This document shows, piece after piece, positions 44,326-55,112 of a stretch of 64,000 bases of DNA. This DNA is from Enterobacteriaceae endosymbiont of Donacia cincticornis. Its GTDB lineage: Bacteria; Pseudomonadota; Gammaproteobacteria; Enterobacterales; Enterobacteriaceae. The first letter of the stretch is position 1. Each line of letters opens with the position of its first letter. The position numbers and the translations under genes are program-made. The stretch spans positions 331,142 through 395,141 of the forward strand of contig NZ_CP046194.1 in assembly GCF_012568845.1 (NCBI RefSeq). Direction: 5' to 3'. The notes under the pieces were generated by a model. The model searched no databases, was not told the origin of the DNA, and worked only from the letters and a program-made list of their open reading frames with translations.

Positions 44326-44818
44326 TAATATAATTATCCAATATTTGATCTATATAATTAATAGATAATGAAGTATAAATTTTTTCATTAATCATTATCA
44401 CAGGACTATTTTCACAATGTCCTAAACAACATATAGGTATTAAAGTAAATAATTTATCAGGAGTTGTTTCTCCTGATTTAATTTTTAATTTTTGTTCAAT
44501 GTGTTTTAAAATTTTTTTATATTTTGTTATATAACAAACAATACTATCACAATATTTAATAATATATTTACCTACTGGAGAACGAAAAATTTGGCTATAA
44601 AATGTTGCTATACTATCAATTTCAGAAGGATGTATATTTAAAATATTAGAAATATTCATAATGATTTTATCAGATATCCATCCATATTTTTTTTGAAAAA
44701 ATATTAATACTTCAATAATAGCCGCATTATTACACCCATAATTATTTATAATTTTATTAATGATTTTACAATCTTTTTTATCTAAATATAAACTTATATT
44801 ATCATTTTTTTTTTTCAT
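44273..44818 (-). CDS. nuoE: NADH-quinone oxidoreductase subunit E, C-terminally extended
   Basis: Thioredoxin-fold subunit with cluster N1a (2Fe-2S). The ligands are YCDSIVC (two Cys) and CCLGHC. ATFYSQIFRSPVGKY is typical. 181 residues versus 166 in E. coli. The extra C-terminal 15 or so are read from the first 53 bases of nuoF in another frame. The gene starts ATG followed by 11 A, in frame but prone to slippage. Confidence 0.97.
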   Translation of the reverse strand: MKKKNDNISLYLDKKDCKIINKIINNYGCNNAAIIEVLIFFQKKYGWISDKIIMNISNILNIHPSEIDSIATFYSQIFRSPVGKYIIKYCDSIVCYITKYKKILKHIEQKLKIKSGETTPDKLFTLIPICCLGHCENSPVIMINEKIYTSLSINYIDQILDNYINENYKTQPRNTSPNMAC

Positions 44819-44827
44819 AATATTATT

Positions 44828-46654
44828 TTAACGATCTACATCCGACATAACAAAATCAATACTACCTAAATAAGCAATTAAATCAGATATTAAACTACCA
44901 CAAATAACAGATGGTATTTGTTGTAAATGAGGAAAACTAGGTGTCCTTATTCTAGTACGATAACTATTTGTATTACCATCACTTATTAAGTAATAACTAT
45001 TAATACCTTTAGTAGCTTCAATCATTTGGAATGATTCATTAGCAGGTATTAATGGGCCCCATGATACTTGTATAAAATGATGAATTAAATTTTCTATGTT
45101 ATTTAACATTTTTTTTCTTGGTGGTGGTGTTGTTAAAGGATGATCAACTTTATATTCTCCTGTAGGCATATAACTTAAACATTGTTTTATAATATGTAAA
45201 CTTTGCCAAATTTCTTCTAACTTTAATAATACTCTAGAATAACAATCACTAATATTGTTACCAACAGGAATATCAAAATCAAAATTTTCGTATCCTGAAT
45301 AAGGACGCCATTTTCTTACATCAAAATCTAACCCAGTAGCTCTCAAACCTGCGCCAGTTATTCCCCAAGATATTGCTTCTTTTTGATCATAAACTGCTAT
45401 ATTTTTTGTTCTGGATATTAAAATACTATTTTGTAAAGCTATTTTTTTATACAGAATTAATCTTTTAGGTAACCATATTAATAATTTTTTTACAAGAATA
45501 TTCCATCCATGAGGTAAATCTTGTGCTAATCCTCCTATTCTAAACCAAGCAGGATGCATTCTAGCACCAGTAATTGCTTCAATAATATCATATATTTTTT
45601 GTCTATCTGTAAAAGCTAAAAATATAGGAGTCATTGCACCTACATCTTGTATAAAAGTTGATAAATATAATAAATGACTATTAATGCGAAATAATTCTGA
45701 TAACATTATTCTAATTACTTTAATTCTATCTGTAACAATAATATTAGCTAATTTTTCTATTGCTAAAATGTAAGGCATTTCATTTATACAACCACCTAAA
45801 TATTCAATTCTATCTGTATATGGTATATAAGTATGCCATGTTTGTCTTTCAGCTATTTTTTCTGCACCTCTATGATGATAACCAATTTCTGGTATACATT
45901 GTATAATTTCTTCTCCTGATAATTGTAAAATAATTCTAAATACACCATGTACAGAAGGATGATTAGGTCCTAAATTAAGATACATATAATCATCATATTT
46001 ATTTTTTTCTAACATATTAAAATCTTTTGGAGAAAATTTTGTGGCTTCAATGTCTATTTTATATTTTTTTTTTGTTAAAATATATGGTGTTAAATCAGTA
46101 GCTCTAGAGGGAAAATCCTTACGTAAAGGATAACCATTATCCCAATTTTTTGGTAATAAAATATGTGACAAACAAGGATGATTAATAAAATTAATTCCAA
46201 ACATTTCCCAAATTTCTCTTTCGTACCAATTTGAATTTTTAAAAATTTTTGTAATACTATTAATATATAATGATTTTTTTTTAAAAGGAATTTTTATAAT
46301 AATATCTGAATTTCTATTAATAGAAATTAAATGATAAAATAAAGAAAAATCTATTTTTTTCATTAGATAAAATTTATTTGAATGTAATCTTTCATCTACA
46401 CCATGCATATCATATAACATATTATATGGATCATGAATAATTTTTGAAAAAAAGTTTATAAATTTTATCAAATCATCAGCTCTAATCCAAATAACTAATG
46501 GCATTTTTTTATTATAACTATTTTGTATAATAAAATCTTTAAAAGAAAATCTATTATTTAATTCATCTATTATGGGTTCTATTTTTTTTTTAGAAAATGA
46601 TTGATTATGTTTATCTCCTATTTGATTAACTATTTTGTTAAAAAGATTTTTCAT
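44828..46654 (-). CDS. nuoC: NADH-quinone oxidoreductase fused subunit C/D
   Basis: Fused 30-kDa and 49-kDa subunits of complex I, as in E. coli and relatives. 608 residues. The NuoC part (about 1-190) includes [19 protein letters not shown]. The NuoD part (about 215-608) begins [17 protein letters not shown] and includes [14 protein letters not shown] and the quinone-site tyrosine region. The fusion itself marks the gammaproteobacterial origin. Confidence 0.98.
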   Translation of the reverse strand: MKNLFNKIVNQIGDKHNQSFSKKKIEPIIDELNNRFSFKDFIIQNSYNKKMPLVIWIRADDLIKFINFFSKIIHDPYNMLYDMHGVDERLHSNKFYLMKKIDFSLFYHLISINRNSDIIIKIPFKKKSLYINSITKIFKNSNWYEREIWEMFGINFINHPCLSHILLPKNWDNGYPLRKDFPSRATDLTPYILTKKKYKIDIEATKFSPKDFNMLEKNKYDDYMYLNLGPNHPSVHGVFRIILQLSGEEIIQCIPEIGYHHRGAEKIAERQTWHTYIPYTDRIEYLGGCINEMPYILAIEKLANIIVTDRIKVIRIMLSELFRINSHLLYLSTFIQDVGAMTPIFLAFTDRQKIYDIIEAITGARMHPAWFRIGGLAQDLPHGWNILVKKLLIWLPKRLILYKKIALQNSILISRTKNIAVYDQKEAISWGITGAGLRATGLDFDVRKWRPYSGYENFDFDIPVGNNISDCYSRVLLKLEEIWQSLHIIKQCLSYMPTGEYKVDHPLTTPPPRKKMLNNIENLIHHFIQVSWGPLIPANESFQMIEATKGINSYYLISDGNTNSYRTRIRTPSFPHLQQIPSVICGSLISDLIAYLGSIDFVMSDVDR

Positions 46655-46676
46655 AAATAGATGCCTATATATATTA

Positions 46677-47339
46677 TTAGATATTTTTAGGTGATTTAAA
46701 TTTAAAATTTTTATTATAAAAATTTTTATTAGGTGATTTTATTTTAGCTTTATAAATTTCTTGATCTCCTATAATCCAAGATAAAGGACGTCTTTCATAA
46801 CTAATAGATTTTTGTAATAATAATAATGCTTGTATATATGCTTCTGGTCTTGGGGGACATCCTGGAATATAGATATCTACAGGTAAAAATTTATCTACTC
46901 CTTGTACTACTGAATATACATCATACATTCCTCCAGAATTAGCACATGATCCCATAGAAATAACCCATTTAGGTTCTAACATTTGATCATATAATTTTTG
47001 TATTATAGGAGCCATTTTTAAAAAACATGTTCCTGCTATTACTATAAAATCAGCTTGTCTCGGAGAAGCTCTTAAAACTTCTGAACCAAAACGTGAAATA
47101 TCATTAATTGATGTAAATGATGTTGTCATTTCAACATAACAACATGACAAACCAAAATTATAAGGCCATAAAGAATTTTTTCTGCCCCAATTAATAATTT
47201 GATGAGTAATTTTTTTTAAATTACCTAAAAAAATATTTTTATGAATTTGATCATTTAAAGGATCTGTACTAATATATTTTTCTTCTTGTATGGGGTATTT
47301 TTTTTTCTTATTTTTATTTTTATTAAGAATATATTTCAT
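46677..47339 (-). CDS. nuoB: NADH-quinone oxidoreductase subunit B
   Basis: Carries cluster N2, the last electron carrier before quinone. Exactly 220 residues, as in E. coli. The ligands are the adjacent cysteines in GLSCCYVEM, one in [12 protein letters not shown] and one in [25 protein letters not shown] is also conserved. 31 bases separate it from nuoA. Confidence 0.99.
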   Translation of the reverse strand: MKYILNKNKNKKKKYPIQEEKYISTDPLNDQIHKNIFLGNLKKITHQIINWGRKNSLWPYNFGLSCCYVEMTTSFTSINDISRFGSEVLRASPRQADFIVIAGTCFLKMAPIIQKLYDQMLEPKWVISMGSCANSGGMYDVYSVVQGVDKFLPVDIYIPGCPPRPEAYIQALLLLQKSISYERRPLSWIIGDQEIYKAKIKSPNKNFYNKNFKFKSPKNI

Positions 47340-47370
47340 ATTGTATTATACGTTCAATATTTTAATTTTA

Positions 47371-47754
47371 TTAAATATTTTTAAATTTCCAATTTAATAT
47401 ATTTGTTTTAAATAAATAAAATAAAGTAACTAAAATAGTTAAAATAAATAAAATTCCTTCAATAAAACCTGCTAATTCTATTTTTTTTATAGAAAGAGAC
47501 CATAAATATAAATATAAGGATTCAATATCAAAAATAATAAAAAGTATTGCTATTAAATAAAATTTAATATGTATTTTTATTTTTGAATTTCCATAAGAAA
47601 TTACTCCTGATTCAAATGGTGTTTGTTTATCTAAATTAGATGAACGTTCTCCTAAAAAAAAAGATATTAATATCATTATACAACTAATAAAAATAGCAAG
47701 TATTTGAAATAAAATAAAATATTCATAATTATCAGTTAATTTATTTATTAACAT
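47371..47754 (-). CDS. nuoA: NADH-quinone oxidoreductase subunit A
   Basis: Three-helix membrane subunit at the interface of the two arms. 127 residues (E. coli 147, longer at both ends). Contains TPFESGVISYGNSKIKIHIKF and IFDIESLYLYLWS, the conserved loop and helix-2 acidic residues. First gene of the nuo operon. Only 33 bases separate it from the thrC stop, with no visible terminator or promoter. Confidence 0.96.
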   Translation of the reverse strand: MLINKLTDNYEYFILFQILAIFISCIMILISFFLGERSSNLDKQTPFESGVISYGNSKIKIHIKFYLIAILFIIFDIESLYLYLWSLSIKKIELAGFIEGILFILTILVTLFYLFKTNILNWKFKNI

Positions 47755-47787
47755 AATTAATTTTCTTTATATAAAAAAGTATATAAT

Positions 47788-49095
47788 TTAAATAATATAA
47801 TTTTTTATTAAAAAATTCTTTAAAACTAAAAAATTATTAGGTAATTTATAAGATAAATTTTCTTTTTTTATGCAATTAACTAAAATTTTAGGTAATATTA
47901 TTTTTTTATGTAAAATATCATAAATATAATCTTTAAATTTTGCTGGATGTGCAGTCCCAAGAAATATATTAAAAGTATCTTTTTCTAGAATATATTTTTT
48001 TAATGCACAAAAACTGACAGCAGTATGTGGTTCTAAAATAGATTTGTATTTATTAAATACATTTATTATTGTTTTTTTTGTTTCTAAATCTGTTATAGAT
48101 TTAGATTCTAATAAATTTAAATCCCAATTATTAATTTTAAAAATTTCTTTAATTCTAGGCCAATTATTGGGAATACTTACATCCATAGCATTAGATAATG
48201 TAGATATGGTTTTTTTTGGTTTCCAACATCCTGTATGTAAATATCTAGGTATTGTATCATTAATATTAGTTGCAGCTATAAATTTATTTATAGGTAATCC
48301 AATAACTTTAGCCATTAAACCAGCAGTTAAATTTCCAAAATTTCCACTTGGAACTGATATAATTATTTTTTTTCCCCTCTGATCTAAAGGTATTTGACTA
48401 AATGCTTCAAAATAATAACATATTTGTGCAATTAATCTACTAATATTAATTGAATTAGCAGAATTTAAATTTAAATTTTGTTTTAATTCTTGATCATTAA
48501 AAGATTGTTTAATTAAATTTTGACAATCATCAAAATTTCCTTCAATAGCAATAGTTTTTATATTATTTCCTAATGTACAAAACAATTTTTCTTGTAAAAT
48601 AGAAATTTTTTTATAGGGATATAATATTACTATTTCAATATTTTTAATATTATAAAATGCATGGGCAACAGCAGCTCCTGTATCTCCAGAAGTAGCAGTT
48701 AAAATAATAATTTTATTTTGTTTTTTTTTATTAAAAAATTCTATCATTTGTGCCATAAAACGAACACCAAAATCTTTAAAAGCTAAAGTAGGCCCGTGAA
48801 ATAATTCTAAACAAGCAAGATTTGTATTAAAAAAATTTAATATTAAAGGGAAATTAAATGCTTTTTTTATTTTTTTTTTCAAAATTTTTAATTTTATTTC
48901 TTTTTTTAAAAAAAGTGAAAGTATATAACTACTCTTATCTATAAAATTAAGATTTAGTATATTCTCAATAGTTTTGTTATTTAATTTAGGCAAATATTCA
49001 GGAAAAAATAAACCTTGATTTGTACCTAATCCTTGTTGTAAAACTTGACTAAAATTTTTTTTTTCTTTATGCTCGTTAAGATTATAGAATTTCAT
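47788..49095 (-). CDS. thrC: threonine synthase
   Basis: PLP enzyme converting O-phosphohomoserine to threonine. The 435 residues (E. coli 428) start MKFYNLNEHKE and include LFHGPTLAFKDFGVRFMAQ with the PLP lysine, ATSGDTGAAVAHAF, and SVPSGNFGNLTAGLMAK. GGAG precedes the ATG, which overlaps the thrB stop by 4 bases. Last step of the threonine pathway whose other steps (asd, thrA, thrB) are also in this window. Confidence 0.98.
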   Translation of the reverse strand: MKFYNLNEHKEKKNFSQVLQQGLGTNQGLFFPEYLPKLNNKTIENILNLNFIDKSSYILSLFLKKEIKLKILKKKIKKAFNFPLILNFFNTNLACLELFHGPTLAFKDFGVRFMAQMIEFFNKKKQNKIIILTATSGDTGAAVAHAFYNIKNIEIVILYPYKKISILQEKLFCTLGNNIKTIAIEGNFDDCQNLIKQSFNDQELKQNLNLNSANSINISRLIAQICYYFEAFSQIPLDQRGKKIIISVPSGNFGNLTAGLMAKVIGLPINKFIAATNINDTIPRYLHTGCWKPKKTISTLSNAMDVSIPNNWPRIKEIFKINNWDLNLLESKSITDLETKKTIINVFNKYKSILEPHTAVSFCALKKYILEKDTFNIFLGTAHPAKFKDYIYDILHKKIILPKILVNCIKKENLSYKLPNNFLVLKNFLIKNYII

Positions 49096-50030
49096 TTGTT
49101 CTCCATAATTTTAGTGCCTATATTATTTATTTTACATATATGAACAAAACCTGTTTTATTTTCTAAATAATTTTTTTGTAACCAATTAACCATATTATAT
49201 GCAATATTTAAATCATTAAAAATACTAAACATAGTAGGTCCTGATCCTGAAATTCCATAACTTAAAGCTCCTAATTTTTTTGCTTTGTGAGAAATTTTAT
49301 CAAAATTAGGTATAAATAATTTTCGATATGGTTCAGCTATAAAATCTTTCATTAATTTTGCAGCTAATAATTCATGTTTTGTATATATAGCATTAATAAA
49401 TGAAGCTAAATATTGATTTTGTTTAATAAAAGTTTCTCTTTTATATAATTTTGGTAAAATTTTTCTAGAATGTAATGTAGATAATTTTATTCCAGGATAT
49501 GCAATTACCCAAAACCAATTTTGAAAAATTGGTATATTTTGAATAATTAAATCATTTTTATTTATAAGTATTAATTTCATACCTCCTAATAAACAAGGTA
49601 CAATATTGTCATAATGTATTTTACCTGATAAAGATCCTTCTAATTCTCCCATTAATTTTAATAAAGTTAAATTATTTAATGGATTATTAAAAAATAAATT
49701 TATTGCTTTTAAACAAGAAACTATGGAACATGCACTTGAACCTAATCCTGATGCTACAGGAATATTTTTTTCTAAAATTATTTTTAAAGGAATTTGTTTT
49801 CCAACTTTATCACAGAATTTTATCCAACAATTAAAAATAATATTTTCATAATCATTTTTTGGTAAATCATTTAAAAATAAACCTTTATTTATTAATTTAA
49901 ATTTTTTAGAAGTAGAAACTGTTATAAAATCTCCTAAAATTCCTCCATCTATTCTAGATAGTGCTATTCCTAATGTATCAAAACCTACATTAATATTACC
50001 AATAGAAGCAGGAGAATAAATTTTTATCAT
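49092..50030 (-). CDS. thrB: homoserine kinase
   Basis: GHMP kinase phosphorylating homoserine. The 312 residues (E. coli 310) carry YSPASIGNINVGFDTLG, the ATP loop NIPVASGLGSSACSIVS, and YGISGSGPTMFSIF. Middle gene of thrABC, overlapping thrC by 4 bases. In E. coli it is feedback inhibited by threonine at the active site; I cannot judge that here. Confidence 0.98.
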   Translation of the reverse strand: MIKIYSPASIGNINVGFDTLGIALSRIDGGILGDFITVSTSKKFKLINKGLFLNDLPKNDYENIIFNCWIKFCDKVGKQIPLKIILEKNIPVASGLGSSACSIVSCLKAINLFFNNPLNNLTLLKLMGELEGSLSGKIHYDNIVPCLLGGMKLILINKNDLIIQNIPIFQNWFWVIAYPGIKLSTLHSRKILPKLYKRETFIKQNQYLASFINAIYTKHELLAAKLMKDFIAEPYRKLFIPNFDKISHKAKKLGALSYGISGSGPTMFSIFNDLNIAYNMVNWLQKNYLENKTGFVHICKINNIGTKIMENK

Positions 50031-50055
50031 AAATAATAATTCCTTATTTATTTTA

Positions 50056-52515
50056 CTAGATAATATGTAATAAATCAGTTAATACCCCTGCTGCAGTAAC
50101 ATTATTACCAGCACCGTATCCTCTTAATACTAATGGATAAGGTTGATAATAATTAGTATAAAAAGCAAAAGAATTTTCTCCATTTTTTATATTAAAAAAT
50201 GGATGATTATTATCAATTTGAATAATTTCTACTTTACATATACCTTTTTTATCTATACTTCCTACATAACGTAAAACTTTGTTGTTTTGTTTTGCATATT
50301 GAACTTTTTTTATATAAATTTCATCTATTTTTGATAAAGAATTTAAAAATTCTTTAATAGAAGAATCTTGATTTAATTTAAATTTATTAGGTATAATAGA
50401 TTCAATAATTATATCTTTTAATTCTATGTTAAAACCAATTTCTCTAGCTAATATAAGTAATTTTCTAGCTACATCTATACCTGTAAGATCTATACGAGGA
50501 TCTGGTTCCGTAAAACCCATTTTTTGAGCCATTATTATGGATTTAGATAAAGTTATTCCTTCTTCTAATTTACCAAAAATAAATGATAATGAACCGGATA
50601 AAATTCCAATAAATTTATTAAGTTTATTACCTGTTTGTAATAAATTTTTTAAAGTATTAATAATTGGTAAACCAGCACCAACGTTTGTTTCATAATAAAA
50701 TTTTAAATTTAATTTACTTGCTGTTAAACGTATTTGATTATAGTATTTTATACTGGAAGAATTTGCTTTTTTATTAACAGCTATTATATTAAAACCATAA
50801 TTAAAAAAATTAATGTATTGATCAGCAATTTCTTGTGAAGAAGTACAATCAATAATAACTGGATTAATTAATTTATATTTTTTAATATTGTGTAATAAAT
50901 ATTGTATTTTATTATTAGAAGAATAATTATGTTTTATTTGTTCTTGCCAATTTTTAATATTAATTCCATTAAAATCTATTAATAAATATTTTGTATTTAA
51001 AATACTACAAATTTTTAAAATAATATTTTTTTTTTTAAAAAAATCTATGTTTTGATGAATTTGTTGTAATAAAGTACTTCCAATACCTCCAGTACCTATA
51101 ATAAAAATTTCTAATATTTTTTTTTTATGAAATAAAATTTCATGTATTATTTTTATAATATTTTGTGCATAATATTTTTTTATGGCCACAGTAATATAAT
51201 TTTGGGAAATATTTTGTGATATACCAAAAATACTTGTTTTTGTTATTTTAAATATTTTTAAAAAATTAGAAATTATATTTTTAGAATAATTAACTTTATT
51301 AATAACTAAAGTAATTAATGATAAATTTCTAATTATTTGTATAGATTTTATTAAATTATATTTAAATTCTAAATATAATTCTTCTTCTAATAAACTTTTT
51401 AAATTATCTAAATCTTTATTTAATAAAAATATATTAATATTACAGTCTTCAGAAGACTGAGTTATAAAATAAATAGATATTTTGGATTGAAATATAAAAA
51501 ATAATATTTTTGATATGATATTATTTGTATATTTATTTTTATTACCAAAAATATTTAGCATTGATATATTTTTTAATTCAACAATACCTTTTATTTTTGG
51601 TGATAAATATTTAGTTATATCAAAATTTTTAATTAAAGTTCCATTAAATTGTGGATTCATAATATTTTTTATAACACAAGGTATATTATTTTTTAACATA
51701 GGTAGTAATGTTTTATAATGAATGACCTTAGCGCCAAAATATGATAAATTTATTGCTTCTTGATAATTAATAAATTTTAATAATTGTGTATCAGGTATAA
51801 TATTAGGATCTGCAGTATAAATACCATTAACATCAGTCCAAATTTCACAACAACTAGCTTTTAAACAAACTGCTAATACTGCAGCAGAATAATCTGAACC
51901 ATTTCTACCCAATAAAACAGTATTATTATTTTTATTCACAGCAAAAAAACCAGGCATTAATATTAGATCAATATTAGATAAATTAATTTTTTGAATATTT
52001 TTAGAAGTTATAGAAATATCTACTGTTGATTCTAAATTATTACCATAAGCTAATAAATATTTTTTAGGAGAAATAATATATATTTTATGTTTTTTGATCT
52101 TTAATAAAGATTCTAATAAAAGTATAGAAAATTTTTCACCTTGTGATAAAATTTTTGCTTTAATTATATCTGGACAATAGTTTATTAATTTAATACCATG
52201 TAATAATTCTTTTATTTGAGATAAAATTTTCTTTATTTTATCATGTAAAAAAATAATATCTATATCATTAACTCTTTCTTTTAAATTATTAATTAAATTA
52301 ATAAAAAAATTTTTTATGTATATAAAGTCTTTTTTAGCATTTTTTTTTTCTAATTTTTTTTTTATTATTAATTCCAAACTATTAGTAATAGTTGCAGGAG
52401 CAGACAAGACAACAGCTATTTTTTCTTTTTTTAAATAATTATTAATTATATTTGTTACTAATAAAAATTTTTCTGCATTTTTTAATGAAGTTCCACCAAA
52501 TTTTAATACTTTCAT
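50056..52515 (-). CDS. thrA: bifunctional aspartokinase I / homoserine dehydrogenase I
   Basis: First and third enzymes of threonine synthesis in one chain, 819 residues (E. coli 820). The kinase domain starts MKVLKFGGTSLKNAEKF, with GRNGSDYSAAVLA. Two ACT-type regulatory repeats follow at about 310-460. The dehydrogenase has the NAD loop IIGTGGIGSTLLQQ near 475 and GAGLPIINTLKNLL, GILSGSLSFIFG, and GYGAGNNVTAAGV at the end. In the second ACT repeat the E. coli AQGSSE segment reads SQNISQ, placing Asn435 where E. coli has Gly433. No thr leader peptide can be read upstream. Confidence 0.98.
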   Translation of the reverse strand: MKVLKFGGTSLKNAEKFLLVTNIINNYLKKEKIAVVLSAPATITNSLELIIKKKLEKKNAKKDFIYIKNFFINLINNLKERVNDIDIIFLHDKIKKILSQIKELLHGIKLINYCPDIIKAKILSQGEKFSILLLESLLKIKKHKIYIISPKKYLLAYGNNLESTVDISITSKNIQKINLSNIDLILMPGFFAVNKNNNTVLLGRNGSDYSAAVLAVCLKASCCEIWTDVNGIYTADPNIIPDTQLLKFINYQEAINLSYFGAKVIHYKTLLPMLKNNIPCVIKNIMNPQFNGTLIKNFDITKYLSPKIKGIVELKNISMLNIFGNKNKYTNNIISKILFFIFQSKISIYFITQSSEDCNINIFLLNKDLDNLKSLLEEELYLEFKYNLIKSIQIIRNLSLITLVINKVNYSKNIISNFLKIFKITKTSIFGISQNISQNYITVAIKKYYAQNIIKIIHEILFHKKKILEIFIIGTGGIGSTLLQQIHQNIDFFKKKNIILKICSILNTKYLLIDFNGINIKNWQEQIKHNYSSNNKIQYLLHNIKKYKLINPVIIDCTSSQEIADQYINFFNYGFNIIAVNKKANSSSIKYYNQIRLTASKLNLKFYYETNVGAGLPIINTLKNLLQTGNKLNKFIGILSGSLSFIFGKLEEGITLSKSIIMAQKMGFTEPDPRIDLTGIDVARKLLILAREIGFNIELKDIIIESIIPNKFKLNQDSSIKEFLNSLSKIDEIYIKKVQYAKQNNKVLRYVGSIDKKGICKVEIIQIDNNHPFFNIKNGENSFAFYTNYYQPYPLVLRGYGAGNNVTAAGVLTDLLHII

Positions 52516-52670
52516 ATTATTAAACCTATATTTATTTTTAAAATATAAAAATATAAATAGTTAGATATTTATAATTTTTATAAAATAAATATATATTAAT
52601 ATAGTTTTTATTAAAACTAAAATATTTAATTTATTTATTTTATATAAATTAAAATAATAATAAAATACTT

Positions 52671-54923
52671 TTAATTATTATCTTTAATAAAGATATCTTC
52701 AATATTTTTTAAATTCTTATAAAAAAAACCTTTTTTACCTTTTAAGGAATAAAATTTTTTTATTTCTTCATAATTTAATATAAACTGTTCTTTATTAGTT
52801 TTTATATAAATTGTAGAATTTTTATTAATACAAAATATCCATTTTAATTTATCTTTATTTTGAATAAATTCTTTACTATCAATAAAAATTAATCTACTTC
52901 CTTTTCCTTTTGATAATTTAGGAATTTCATTTATGGAAAATAATAAAAATCTATTTAATAGAGATATAGTTAAAATTTTAGTATTTTTATTTTTAATAAC
53001 TAAAGGTGATAATATTTCTGCATTTTTAGATAAAATAATAGATAATTTTCCATTTCTATTACATGCAATTAAATCATGAAATTTACATATAAATCCATAA
53101 CCAGAACTAGAAGATAAAATAATTTTTCTATTATTAGATTCCATTAATAAACTTTTAATTATAGATCCTTTAGAAATATTTAATTTAGCATTTAAAGGTT
53201 CTCCTTGACTTCTTGCTGCAGGTAATGAAATCGTATCAATACTATAAGAACGTCCAGTAGAATCTAAAATTACTATAGTTTGGTTTTTTTTTCCTTTTAC
53301 AGAAAGTAAAAATGAATCTCCAGATTTATAATTAAGATTTAAGGGATCTATAGTATGTCCTTTTGCACATCTGATCCATCCCATTTTAGATAAGATAATT
53401 GTAATAGGTTCGCTTAAAATTAATTCTGATTCATTTAATAATTTTGCTTCTTTTCTTTTTTTTAAAATTGAACGACGATTATCATTATAATTATTAGATA
53501 ATAATATTATTTCTTTTTTTAATAAAATATTAATTTTTTTATCTGAAGATAATATTTGTATAATATTTTTATATTCTATTTCTAATTTTTTTTTTTTATT
53601 TATTAAATTTTTTTCTTCTATAAATGAAATAGAACGTAATTTAAAATTAAGTAATGTTTCTATTTGTAAATTAGTTAAATTAAATTTTTTTTTAAAAATA
53701 GGTTTAGGATCTAAATTTAAACGAATAATTTTAATAAATTTTTCTAAATTAGAATATACGATCAATAATCCTTCTATAAGATGTAATTTTTGGATTATTT
53801 TTTCTAAATAAAAATGTAAACGTTTTTTTACTATGATTTTCCGAAACAAAATCCATTCTGATAATATTTCTATTAAACTTTTTACAGCTGGCTTATTATT
53901 TAATCCAATCATATTTAAATTAATACGATAACTTTTTTCTAAATCAGTAGTAAAAAACAAATGTAACATAATTTGTTCAATTTTTAAATAATTAAAATTA
54001 TTACGTATAATAATTACTATTCGTGTAGGATTTTCATAATCAGATTCATCTCTAATATCTTCGATCATAGGTAATTTTTTATTTCTCATTTGTGTAGTAA
54101 TTTGTTCAATAATTCGTATTCCTGAAATTTGATAAGGTAATGATGTAATAATTATTGAATTATTTTTAATTTCCCATATTGCTCTTAATTTAATTGAACC
54201 TTTTCCTTTTTCATATATTTTATATATTTCATCTTTAGATGTTATAATTTCACTTCCTGTTGGGAAGTCTGGACCTTGTATCGTATTTAAAAGTTCATTT
54301 AATGAAATTTTAGGATTATCAATAATTTTAATTATTGCATTAGATATTTCCTTAATATTATGAGGGGGTATATCAGTTGACATACCTACTGCTATTCCAG
54401 TTGATCCATTTAGAATAATATTAGGTAAACATGCAGGTAATATTTTAGGTTCTAGTAATGTACCATCAAAATTAGGTACAAAATCAACAGTACCTTTTTC
54501 TATTTCATTTAATAATATATCAGAATATTTAGACAAACGAGATTCTGTATATCTCATAGCTGCAAATGATTTTGGATCATCTTGAGCTCCCCAATTTCCT
54601 TGACCTTCTATTAATGGATATCTATAAGAAAAATTTTGTGCCATTAAAACCATTGCCTCATAACATGCTATATCTCCATGAGGATGGTATTTACCTATTA
54701 CATCACCAACAGTTCTAGCTGATTTTTTATATTTAGAAGAAGATCTTAATCCTAATTCAGACATAGCATATATAATTCTTCTTTGAACTGGTTTTAATCC
54801 ATCTCCAATATGTGGTAATGCTCTATCAGATATTACATAAATAGAATAATTTAAGTATGCATTTTCTGCAAATTGATCTAATTGTATAGATTCTATTATA
54901 TTTTTTTTTAATAATTTGTTCAT
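52671..54923 (-). CDS. parC: topoisomerase IV subunit A
   Basis: Breakage-reunion subunit of topoisomerase IV, which decatenates daughter chromosomes. The 750 residues fit ParC (752), not GyrA (875). Motifs are [64 protein letters not shown] (with the active tyrosine in RYTE), and [17 protein letters not shown]. Residue 85, equivalent to E. coli Ser80, is Ile. The C-terminal half is Lys/Ile rich with a shorter beta-pinwheel. Upstream of thrA on the same strand. The partner parE is not in the window. Confidence 0.96.
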   Translation of the reverse strand: MNKLLKKNIIESIQLDQFAENAYLNYSIYVISDRALPHIGDGLKPVQRRIIYAMSELGLRSSSKYKKSARTVGDVIGKYHPHGDIACYEAMVLMAQNFSYRYPLIEGQGNWGAQDDPKSFAAMRYTESRLSKYSDILLNEIEKGTVDFVPNFDGTLLEPKILPACLPNIILNGSTGIAVGMSTDIPPHNIKEISNAIIKIIDNPKISLNELLNTIQGPDFPTGSEIITSKDEIYKIYEKGKGSIKLRAIWEIKNNSIIITSLPYQISGIRIIEQITTQMRNKKLPMIEDIRDESDYENPTRIVIIIRNNFNYLKIEQIMLHLFFTTDLEKSYRINLNMIGLNNKPAVKSLIEILSEWILFRKIIVKKRLHFYLEKIIQKLHLIEGLLIVYSNLEKFIKIIRLNLDPKPIFKKKFNLTNLQIETLLNFKLRSISFIEEKNLINKKKKLEIEYKNIIQILSSDKKINILLKKEIILLSNNYNDNRRSILKKRKEAKLLNESELILSEPITIILSKMGWIRCAKGHTIDPLNLNYKSGDSFLLSVKGKKNQTIVILDSTGRSYSIDTISLPAARSQGEPLNAKLNISKGSIIKSLLMESNNRKIILSSSSGYGFICKFHDLIACNRNGKLSIILSKNAEILSPLVIKNKNTKILTISLLNRFLLFSINEIPKLSKGKGSRLIFIDSKEFIQNKDKLKWIFCINKNSTIYIKTNKEQFILNYEEIKKFYSLKGKKGFFYKNLKNIEDIFIKDNN

Positions 54924-54953
54924 TTAATATTTCCTAAAAAAAAATTTATATAA

Positions 54954-54997
54954 AATATTTTAATTATAAAGAATATTTATAATATTTTAATTATAAA
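54954..54997. repeat. 17-base direct repeat between parC and aroF
   Basis: AATATTTTAATTATAAA occurs at 54954-54970 and again at 54981-54997, a period of 27 bases, in the divergent intergenic region. It could be a paired operator or a chance result of low-complexity sequence. No TyrR-box-like sequence was seen here. Confidence 0.35.
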
Positions 54998-55112
54998 AAA
55001 ATTATTCTTATTTTTAATTTATTCTTTAAAAATTAAATATAAATTTTATTGAATTTTATAGAATAAATATGTTATTTTTATGCAATAAAATTTTTTATAT
55101 GGATATTTTATT

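Noticed and set aside
52516..52670. thr leader peptide and attenuator.
   Set aside because: No ATG on the minus strand and no Thr/Ile codon cluster; the stems present are weak.
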